A program made the translations under genes and the position numbers. From Nitrospira sp. (GTDB taxonomy: Bacteria; Nitrospirota; Nitrospiria; Nitrospirales; Nitrospiraceae), in contig JANDJC010000003.1 in the NCBI GenBank assembly GCA_024331045.1, positions 51,532 through 115,531 on the forward strand: a stretch of DNA of 64,000 bases. The letters run 5' to 3'. The notes under the pieces are model-generated. The model was not told the origin of the DNA. It made no database searches and worked only from the letters and a program-made list of their open reading frames with translations. The first letter of the stretch is position 1, and the number at the start of each line of letters is the position of its first letter. Below are positions 57,138 to 64,000 of the stretch, in pieces.

Positions 57138-58487
57138 TTATAGTTTCCCCTCTTCGCCGGTCAATAAGTGAGTCAACAGGGACTCGAAATTGGGAAACGA
57201 GGTTTCAATGCACCGGCTGTCGGCAATGGTTGTGGGGGCCTGAGCCGTCAGCCCGCCGATGGCCAACGACATGGCAACCCGATGATCGCCATGACTGTGG
57301 ACCACTGCCGAAGCCGTCAAACGGCCGTTTTCCCCTTTCCCCCCAAGCCCGTCGATGACGAGGCCGTCCGGTTTTTCGTACACCCGCGCCCCCATGGCCC
57401 GCAGTTCTGCCGTCATCGTGGCAATGCGATCACTTTCCTTGACACGCAGCTCCTCTGCGCCCGAAATGACGGTTTCGCCCTCTGCAACCGCTGCCGCCAC
57501 ACAGAGAATGGGGAATTCATCGATCGTCTGTGGGATGAGATCGGGGCCGATGGTGACCCCCGTCAATGGTGCTGACTTCACATGGAGGTCGGCAACTGGT
57601 TCCCCTCCTTCATCCCATTGGCGCAGTACTCGGATATCGGCGCCCATCCTCTGCAATACTTCGATCAACCCGATTCTGGTCGGATTAATCCCAACATTTA
57701 AGAGCGTCACATCGGAGTCGGGGACAATGGTCGCTCCGACGATAAAGAAAGCCGCCGAGGAAAAATCGCCCGGGATGGCGATCGACCGGCCGCTCCATCC
57801 AATCCCGCTCCTGCCAACCCCGCCCCCGCCTTGTAACATCACGGTTGTCCCGTTCTTCTTGAGGGGAATGCCAAAGGACTGAAACATCCGCTCCGTGTGA
57901 TCGCGCGACTGGTGGGGCTCCTGAAATTCGGTCGTCCCTTCGGCAAAGAGACCAGCCAGCAGCAACGCCGACTTGACTTGAGCACTGGCGACCGGAGAAA
58001 CGTAGCGTATTCCGCGTAATCGCTGACCGATGATGGCCAGTGGTGCCAACTCACCTCCTCGCCGTCCTGCAACCACGGCACCCATCTCTCGCAGCGGCTT
58101 CACCACCCGCCACATCGGACGACGGCGAATCGATTCGTCACCCGTCAGCACGGCAAAAAAATCCTGTCCCGCAAGTAATCCGGCCAGCAAGCGAATCCCT
58201 GTTCCAGAATTGCCACAATCGATTGGCGCTGCAGGCTCGCTCAGCCCTCGTACCCCCTTGCCATGCACGACGAGGTGCGTCGGCGTCTCTTCGATGCAGA
58301 GCCCCATCTCACGGAACGCCCGTGCCGTGTTGAGGCAGTCTTCTCCAGGACAATAATCAGCAATGGTGCTGACCCCTTCTCCCAGTGCCGCAAGAATGAT
58401 CGCCCGATGGGTGATGGACTTATCACCTGGTACGCGAACCGTCCCTCTGAGCGAAGCGCCGGGCGTGACAGTCATGGAAGTCTTCAT
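57138..58487 (-). CDS. aroA: 3-phosphoshikimate 1-carboxyvinyltransferase (EPSP synthase)
   Basis: A 449-residue enzyme that adds enolpyruvyl to shikimate-3-phosphate. N-terminal PGDKSITHRA, DCGNSGTGIRLLAG and the C-terminal SAEELRVKESDRI-type stretch are characteristic. It is in the aromatic cluster between tyrA (3-bp gap) and cmk. Length is typical. Confidence 0.95.
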   Translation of the reverse strand: MKTSMTVTPGASLRGTVRVPGDKSITHRAIILAALGEGVSTIADYCPGEDCLNTARAFREMGLCIEETPTHLVVHGKGVRGLSEPAAPIDCGNSGTGIRLLAGLLAGQDFFAVLTGDESIRRRPMWRVVKPLREMGAVVAGRRGGELAPLAIIGQRLRGIRYVSPVASAQVKSALLLAGLFAEGTTEFQEPHQSRDHTERMFQSFGIPLKKNGTTVMLQGGGGVGRSGIGWSGRSIAIPGDFSSAAFFIVGATIVPDSDVTLLNVGINPTRIGLIEVLQRMGADIRVLRQWDEGGEPVADLHVKSAPLTGVTIGPDLIPQTIDEFPILCVAAAVAEGETVISGAEELRVKESDRIATMTAELRAMGARVYEKPDGLVIDGLGGKGENGRLTASAVVHSHGDHRVAMSLAIGGLTAQAPTTIADSRCIETSFPNFESLLTHLLTGEEGKL

Positions 58488-58490
58488 CGT

Positions 58491-59384
58491 TTACGTCGCA
58501 GCGGCAAGAGGGTCGTTGAGTCGTTCCCGTTCGCGTTTGGCCCGTTCAAGCGTTCGTTCGATTTCGGTCCCCTTCCCTTCGGCGATGAGGCGTTTGAGGT
58601 CCTCCAATGTCCGTTGATAGGCCTCGATCATCGAGAGGAGATTGTCCCGGTTCCACAAAAAGATGTCGCGCCACATCTCAGGTGAACTGGCGGCAATCCT
58701 GGTCGTATCCCGCAACCCCCCTCCGGAGTGGCGGGCCAAGTCCAAGGAAGAAAGCTGCTGGTCCCGCACATCCGCCAGCGCAATCATCAGAGCAAAGGCA
58801 GCCACATGCGGCAGATGGCTGACCGCCCCGAGAATCCGATCGTGCAGGTGGGGATCCATCGTCACCAAGATGGATCCGGTTTCCTCCCACAGCCGCTTGA
58901 TGCGTTCCAATGCTTGCGGATCAGTCCTGGGAGTTGGCGTCACAATACAACGAGCCCCTTTAAACAAGTGAACCGACCCCTCCGCCACTCCTGTTTTCTC
59001 TTTCCCAGCGATTGGGTGCGCACCCACAAAATGCACGCCAGCCGGCATCACGGCCTCGGACCGTTCAACCAGCGATCCTTTGACACTTCCGACATCGCTG
59101 ACGATCGTGCCCGGCCGCAAACAATGGGCCCATGCCTTCAGATGATGTTCATAGGTGTCAACCGGCGTGGCCAAAATCACCAAATCCGCGCCCCGCACAC
59201 CCTCCGTGGGATCCAACACATAGCGGTCGATCGCCCCCAATTCGACGGCCGTCTTGAGGTTTTCCTCCCGTCGACCGATCCCTACGACTTCGTCGGCCAG
59301 GGCCTTACCGCGCATCACCATCCCCAGGGAACCGCCGATGAGCCCGACACCGATGATTGCTACTTGTTTGAAATGGACGGTCAT
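58491..59384 (-). CDS. tyrA: Prephenate dehydrogenase
   Basis: A 297-residue NAD-dependent enzyme for tyrosine synthesis. Rossmann motif GVGLIGGSLG, DVGSVKG, GAHPIAGKEKTG and HDRILGAVSHLPHV with a catalytic histidine. No fused chorismate mutase; that activity is in pheA. A charged C-terminal helix is present. It lies 8 bp after aroF. Confidence 0.95.
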   Translation of the reverse strand: MTVHFKQVAIIGVGLIGGSLGMVMRGKALADEVVGIGRREENLKTAVELGAIDRYVLDPTEGVRGADLVILATPVDTYEHHLKAWAHCLRPGTIVSDVGSVKGSLVERSEAVMPAGVHFVGAHPIAGKEKTGVAEGSVHLFKGARCIVTPTPRTDPQALERIKRLWEETGSILVTMDPHLHDRILGAVSHLPHVAAFALMIALADVRDQQLSSLDLARHSGGGLRDTTRIAASSPEMWRDIFLWNRDNLLSMIEAYQRTLEDLKRLIAEGKGTEIERTLERAKRERERLNDPLAAAT

Positions 59385-59392
59385 GGATGATG

Positions 59393-60406
59393 TTAGAGTT
59401 CCCGCCCCACCACCTGGGCCAAACTCCGGAGGTCACGCATGAGCGCCTTGAACTTCGATGGCTTGATCGACTCCTCGCCATCACACAACGCACACTCAGG
59501 GTTCGAATGGACTTCGATCAGCAACCCGTCGGCGCCGGCTGCGATGGCCGCTTTTGACATCGGAGCCACGAGATCCCACTTGCCTGTTGCATGACTGGGG
59601 TCTACGATGACCGGAAGATGCGATAATTCTTTCAAGGTGGGAATGGCGGCAATATCCAGCGTATTGCGGTATTGAGTTTCGAAGGTGCGGATCCCTCGTT
59701 CGCAGAGCATGACGTTTTGATTCCCCCGCGACATAATATATTCCGCGGAAAGCAGAAACTCCTTGATGGTCGCCGAGAGGCCGCGCTTGAGGAGCACCGG
59801 CTTGTCATACGCGCCAACCTCCTTGAGCAACTCGAAATTTTGCATATTTCGCGCGCCGATCTGGATGATGTCCGCCTTCTCCAGGAACAGTTCGATGTCT
59901 CGCGTATCGAGAATCTCGCTGACGACGGGAAGACCGGTCTGTTTTCTGGCCTCCACCAAATAATCCAATCCCTCCCGTCCCAATCCTTGAAAGGAATAGG
60001 GAGACGTTCTCGGCTTATAGGCACCTCCCCTCAAAATGGAAGCTCCTGCTGCTTTGACTTCGTGAGCGATCCCCACCGTCAGCTCCAGTCGTTCCACAGC
60101 ACAGGGGCCGGCCATCACCGTGATCTTTTTCCCACCAATCTTGACGCCATTGACATCGATGATGGTGGACTCCTTCTTGAACTCGCGACTCACCAGTTTC
60201 CATGGAGCGAGGATAGGCAATACGCTCTCGACGCCCGGAAGGGCCGTGAGCGGCTGATTGTGCAAGATGCGATCGTCACCAATGACGCCAATGATCGTCC
60301 GTTCCTGCCCGGTGGAGATCTGCGATTTCAACCCCAAGTCCCTCAGCCGCTCAATAATATGGTCCACTTGGCTTTCTGAAGCGTCCGGTTTCAGAACAAT
60401 GATCAT
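59393..60406 (-). CDS. aroF: 3-deoxy-7-phosphoheptulonate synthase (AroG/KdsA-type)
   Basis: A 337-residue enzyme that opens the shikimate pathway. An N-terminal ferredoxin-like domain (about 1-70), as in the Thermotoga-type enzyme, may mediate feedback by aromatic amino acids. The barrel has MAGPCAVE, GGAYKPRTSPYSFQG, PVLLKRG and DPSHATGKWD. It lies in the pheA-hisC-aroF-tyrA run. The catalytic metal ligands are present in the family positions. Confidence 0.95.
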   Translation of the reverse strand: MIIVLKPDASESQVDHIIERLRDLGLKSQISTGQERTIIGVIGDDRILHNQPLTALPGVESVLPILAPWKLVSREFKKESTIIDVNGVKIGGKKITVMAGPCAVERLELTVGIAHEVKAAGASILRGGAYKPRTSPYSFQGLGREGLDYLVEARKQTGLPVVSEILDTRDIELFLEKADIIQIGARNMQNFELLKEVGAYDKPVLLKRGLSATIKEFLLSAEYIMSRGNQNVMLCERGIRTFETQYRNTLDIAAIPTLKELSHLPVIVDPSHATGKWDLVAPMSKAAIAAGADGLLIEVHSNPECALCDGEESIKPSKFKALMRDLRSLAQVVGREL

Positions 60407-60449
60407 GGTCCCCTCGCTGATCCATCACCTCTGCACTGTCACCCTTCCT

Positions 60450-61526
60450 CTACGCCAGCACTCGTTTCAATGCCTCGAGAAAGGCGGCGTTTTCGTCGGC
60501 CAGCCCGATGGTCACGCGGAGCATGGTTCCTTCAATATGTCGCACGATGATACCCTCTTGCAGCAGAGCTTCAAACACCTGCCGCCCGTCCCGGCCAACG
60601 TCGAAATAGAGAAAATTGGTTTGGCTTGGAATCGGGATCAATCCCAGCGCCTTGAGTCCTTTGCTGACCTGCTCCATCCCCTGAGCATTGACGGCCCGGC
60701 TTCGCGCCACATGATCTTCATCACCCAACGCCGCCACGGCAGCATGCTGAGCAAGACTGTTGGCGTTGAACGGCGGTCGTATCCGGTTCAAGATGCTGGT
60801 GATTTCTGGTGTTGTAATTCCATACCCAATCCGCAATCCCGCCAGTCCAAAAATTTTGGAGAACGTCCGCAATACCACCACATTCCTCCCTTCGCGGACG
60901 TAGGAGACCGTGTCCGGAAACCGGGGCTCGCGGACATACTCGTAATAGGCTTCGTCAAAGACCACGATGAGGTCACGCGGGACAGAAGCCATCAGGTTGG
61001 TCACGTCGTCAGCCGACACCATGGTGCCGGTTGGATTGTTGGGATTACAAACGAACAACAGCCTCGTACGGGGCGTGATCGCCCGCGCCATGGCATCGAG
61101 ATCGTGCGTCCAATCCTTTAGTGGGACCACCACAGGGCGCCCGTGGGCAGCCGTAACCTCCATCTTATAGATGATAAAGGTATGGTCCGCCATGACGGCC
61201 TCATCGCCGGGAGCCAGGAACGCCCGCGCCAACAGACCGAGCAACTCGTCCGATCCATTACCCAGAATGAGATGTTCGATTGAGACTTTCCACCGTTCAG
61301 CCAGAGCCTGTCTGAGCCGATAGCCCCCCCCATCCGGATAGCGGTGCAGGCTCTGAGTCACCTCGCTCAGCGCCCTCAACGCTTTAGGAGATGGCCCCAT
61401 GGGATTTTCATTGGACGCCAGTTTGATCACGCGCTGAAGTCCGAGCTCCCGCTGCAGTTCCTCAATTGGTTTCCCCGGAACATAGGGGGTCAGGGATTGA
61501 ATATCGGGATGGATGGAGAGCGCCAT
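60450..61526 (-). CDS. hisC: Histidinol-phosphate/aromatic aminotransferase
   Basis: A 358-residue PLP aminotransferase. Motifs: ASNENPMGPSPKAL, NPNNPTGT, DEAYYEYV and RTFSKIFGLAGLRIGYG with the PLP lysine. HisC-like sequence, but its place between pheA and aroF suggests it transaminates aromatic keto acids; either or both are possible. Length typical. Confidence 0.9.
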   Translation of the reverse strand: MALSIHPDIQSLTPYVPGKPIEELQRELGLQRVIKLASNENPMGPSPKALRALSEVTQSLHRYPDGGGYRLRQALAERWKVSIEHLILGNGSDELLGLLARAFLAPGDEAVMADHTFIIYKMEVTAAHGRPVVVPLKDWTHDLDAMARAITPRTRLLFVCNPNNPTGTMVSADDVTNLMASVPRDLIVVFDEAYYEYVREPRFPDTVSYVREGRNVVVLRTFSKIFGLAGLRIGYGITTPEITSILNRIRPPFNANSLAQHAAVAALGDEDHVARSRAVNAQGMEQVSKGLKALGLIPIPSQTNFLYFDVGRDGRQVFEALLQEGIIVRHIEGTMLRVTIGLADENAAFLEALKRVLA

Positions 61527-61541
61527 ACATCAACTATCTAA

Positions 61542-62618
61542 CTATATGTAGATCGGATAGGAGCCGAGGATTTTCATGAATAAACAGCGACTCTTGACTT
61601 CCTCGACCGCCCTGCTGACCCGATCTTCTTCAATATGCCCTTCGATATCGACAAAGAAAATGTATTCCCAGGCTTTACGCTGCGAAGGTCGAGATTCGAT
61701 CTTCGTCATATTGATCCCGTGCGAAGCGAACGGGCGGAGGAGCTCATAGAGGGCCCCGACCTTGTCCTTAATCGACAACATTAACGACGTTTTGTCACGG
61801 CCGGTGCGTTCGGAGGGCTTTGGGGACAGGACCAAAAACCTGGTTACGTTGTTGACGTTATCCTCGATCCGAGCCCGCAGAACGTTGAGGCCATACAATT
61901 GGCCGGCCAGTTCCGATGCAATGGCGGCAGACGATGGTTCGTCAATGCACAGCTCAGCTGCTCGCGCGGTGCTCGCCACCTCCACGGCCGGGACATGAGG
62001 CAGATGGGTTTCCAGCCAATTGCGGCACTGCGCAATGGCATGGGGATGGGAGTAGATCTTTTTGATATCTTCGAGACGGGTGGATTTCGATAAGAGATGA
62101 TGTGTGACCTCTTGGAGAATCTCCCCATAAATCAGCAACTTCGAATCAATGAACATGTCGAGCGTATGGTTCACCACTCCCTCGGTCGTGTTCTCAATCG
62201 GCACCACTCCGAAATGGGCCCTCCCTCGCTCGACTTCGCTGAAGACCTCTTTGATACTCTGCACCGGCACGTACTGCACAGAGGAACCAAATTTCTGCAT
62301 GCCGGCCATGTGGGTGAATGTCGCCCGCGGGCCAAGATAGGCGACAGTTTGAGGCCCCTCCAGAGACAGAGAGGCCGACATGATTTCCCTGTAGACGGAC
62401 CGGATTGCCTCGGTAGGGAACGGGCCTGTGTTCTGTTTGGTCAATCGCTCAATGATGGCCATTTCTCGGCCCTGCGTATGGAGGTTGGCATTGGCGTCTT
62501 TTTCTCTTTTGAGGCGCCCGATCTCGATCACATGTTTGGAGCGCTCATTCAGCAGACGAATGATCTCGTCGTCAATGCGATCGATTTCCCTGCGATGATC
62601 GAGTAAGCCTTGAGTCAT
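61542..62618 (-). CDS. pheA: Chorismate mutase / prephenate dehydratase
   Basis: A 358-residue fusion. The N-terminal AroQ mutase (about 1-85) has RREIDRIDDEIIRLLNERS. The dehydratase domain (about 90-270) has GPRATFTHMA, PIENTTEGVV and TRFLVL with the TRF motif. The ACT domain (about 280-355) has the ESRPS motif that binds phenylalanine for feedback. The plain GTF of the first motif is ATF here. It starts the aromatic run after ruvB. Confidence 0.95.
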   Translation of the reverse strand: MTQGLLDHRREIDRIDDEIIRLLNERSKHVIEIGRLKREKDANANLHTQGREMAIIERLTKQNTGPFPTEAIRSVYREIMSASLSLEGPQTVAYLGPRATFTHMAGMQKFGSSVQYVPVQSIKEVFSEVERGRAHFGVVPIENTTEGVVNHTLDMFIDSKLLIYGEILQEVTHHLLSKSTRLEDIKKIYSHPHAIAQCRNWLETHLPHVPAVEVASTARAAELCIDEPSSAAIASELAGQLYGLNVLRARIEDNVNNVTRFLVLSPKPSERTGRDKTSLMLSIKDKVGALYELLRPFASHGINMTKIESRPSQRKAWEYIFFVDIEGHIEEDRVSRAVEEVKSRCLFMKILGSYPIYI

Positions 62619-62817
62619 CGGGCCACCATAACCCTGGATGTGGGAACACGACGGCTCCCACCCCCTTCCCGCCCACGTCCCCTCTCCATGATGAGCAGGG
62701 TGAGCATCTTACAGGAACACGGAAAACCATTGCAAGGATGGCTGTTTGTGCACTCGTGATGAGAGGACGACAAAAAAGGAACCGTGTCATCCAGCTCCGC
62801 CCATGAAGAACGCTGGA

Positions 62818-63822
62818 TTAGAGCAGCCGATTCAGGGGGCGGCGAAAGTGTTCAAACGCTCGGCTGGTAGCCAGGCGGCCGCGACTGCTTCGATCGAGGT
62901 AACCAGCCTGGATTAGATAGGGTTCGTAGACATCTTCGAGGGTTGCCTTGTCTTCCTGCAGCGCGGCCGCCAGGGATTCAACCCCCACCGGCCCGCCATG
63001 AAACTTGTCGATGATGGTGAGCAGAATCTTGCGATCCATGTCGTCGAACCCGGCTTCATCAACTCCGACCCAGGCTAGTCCTTCTCGAGCCACTTGCCTG
63101 GTGATGTATCCGTTCGACTTGACCTGGGCATAGTCCCTGATTCGCCTGACCAGCCGATTGGCGATGCGCGGTGTTCCGCGGGAACGGCCGGCGATCTCCG
63201 CCGCCCCGTCTTGATCAATTCCAATTCCCAAGACTTTGGCAGACCGAGTGACAATGGCCTCCAACTCTGATGGAGTGTAAAACTCCAACCGGTACACGAG
63301 ACCGAACCGGTCCCTGAGCGGCGACGTCAAGGCACCGGCCCTCGTTGTCGCCCCGACCAAGGTAAAAGGTGGCAGGTCCAGCTTGACCGTTCTAGCCGCA
63401 GGCCCTTGGCCAATCACCAGATCCAGCTGATAATCCTCCATCGCCGGATAGAGGGCCTCCTCCACAGAAGCCGGCAACCGGTGAATCTCGTCAATAAAGA
63501 GGACATCGTGTTCTTCAAGATTCGCGAGTATCGCGGCGAGGTCGCCGGCATGGGTTAAGACCAGCCCAGAGGTGGACCGCAGGGATGCCCCCATTTCATG
63601 GGCAATGATATGGGCAATCGTGGTCTTGCCTAATCCAGGAGGGCCATAGAAGATCGCATGGTCCAAGGGGTCTCCTCGCCGTTTGGCCGCTTCGATACAG
63701 ACCCGTAGCGACTCCTTCATTTTCTCTTGTCCAATGTAGTCATTGAGCGTGCGGGGCCGCAGGGTCTGTTCGATCCCTTTTTCTTCTTCCATGACTCGAT
63801 TGGTCAGGAGCCGCTCAGCCAT
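62818..63822 (-). CDS. ruvB: Holliday junction ATP-dependent DNA helicase RuvB
   Basis: A 334-residue AAA+ motor of Holliday-junction migration. Walker [10 protein letters not shown], Walker [10 protein letters not shown] and the RuvB-typical [12 protein letters not shown], followed by the winged-helix C-terminus. ATG at 63822 with AGGTGAC upstream gives 334 residues, matching E. coli (336). RuvA/RuvC are not in view. Confidence 0.95.
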   Translation of the reverse strand: MAERLLTNRVMEEEKGIEQTLRPRTLNDYIGQEKMKESLRVCIEAAKRRGDPLDHAIFYGPPGLGKTTIAHIIAHEMGASLRSTSGLVLTHAGDLAAILANLEEHDVLFIDEIHRLPASVEEALYPAMEDYQLDLVIGQGPAARTVKLDLPPFTLVGATTRAGALTSPLRDRFGLVYRLEFYTPSELEAIVTRSAKVLGIGIDQDGAAEIAGRSRGTPRIANRLVRRIRDYAQVKSNGYITRQVAREGLAWVGVDEAGFDDMDRKILLTIIDKFHGGPVGVESLAAALQEDKATLEDVYEPYLIQAGYLDRSSRGRLATSRAFEHFRRPLNRLL

Positions 63823-63838
63823 CCTCGTCACCTGCGGT

Positions 63839-64000
63839 TCAGTCTGGTTGCTCGATCCGTTGATACCTGGGCGGTGGTGACAGCACTCCCGCACCCGGCA
63901 CCCCTGTGGCTCCACAGTCCGGAGGGCAGGATTTCATGCCCTGGTTCGGATCCGGAAACACCGGCTCCATCTTCTGCAACTGACAGTGAGTCACTCGGCC
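63839..64000 (-). CDS. C-terminal part of an unidentified cysteine-containing protein
   Basis: An open frame from the right edge ends with TGA just before the ruvB ribosome site. 53 residues are visible, with a cysteine and CPPDCGATG that resemble a small zinc ribbon. It is too short to name. It is not a RuvA C-terminus by composition. The same-strand short gap suggests cotranscription with ruvB. Confidence 0.45.
   Translation of the reverse strand, partial: GRVTHCQLQKMEPVFPDPNQGMKSCPPDCGATGVPGAGVLSPPPRYQRIEQPD

Overview
The window looks like chromosomal DNA of a Nitrospira-type bacterium (phylum Nitrospirota). It is moderately GC-rich and gene-dense. It carries menaquinone/ubiquinone-type methylation, a Gram-negative envelope (LolA, an OprP-type porin), several proteins with PCP_red domains in an apparently non-phototrophic setting, and an acyl-homoserine-lactone synthase. 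The assignment comes from gene content only; no rRNA or complete marker comparison was possible.

Region by region. 1-8880 is a signalling block: the start of a LuxI-type autoinducer synthase with a lux-box-like palindrome upstream, two paralogous pairs of HisKA_3 kinase plus NarL-type regulator, and a large hybrid kinase. 9000-15400 holds a UPF0114 membrane protein, a DUF486/HerA-like ATPase pair, and a short UvrA that lacks the insertion domain. 15500-21000 runs from ubiE into a three-gene unit: a universal-stress/rubredoxin/PCP_red fusion, a radical-SAM/SPASM/PCP_red protein and a CopD-like membrane protein. 20996-25109 encodes a 2OG-Fe(II) oxygenase, LolA and FtsK.

25200-34060 is a phosphate-acquisition locus: pstS-pstC-pstA-pstB-phoU on the minus strand, a second PstS-like protein plus a lipoprotein going the other way, and an OprP-like porin. 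TTAAC/GTAAC repeats with an 11-nt period, matching Pho boxes, precede three of the transcription units. 34068-37700 is sparse: msrA, a small acidic protein, a PilZ protein, a stretch of about 1.1 kb without a convincing gene, a small membrane protein and tRNA-Arg(TCG).

37711-40739 is aroK-aroE-SDR-trmI. 40881-47845 runs on the plus strand with nfeD-slipin, an RpoD/RpoS-like sigma factor, lipB-gdh and two hypothetical genes. 48269-51532 has a DD-carboxypeptidase, small proteins and a VCBS-repeat lipoprotein.

51642-63822 is a long minus-strand run: ruvB, then pheA-hisC-aroF-tyrA-aroA-cmk-plsC-rpsA-sppA-ihf, then a PCP_red repeat protein. It joins aromatic amino-acid synthesis to the widely conserved aroA-cmk-rpsA-ihf order. 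No insertion sequences, CRISPR arrays or prophage genes were recognised.
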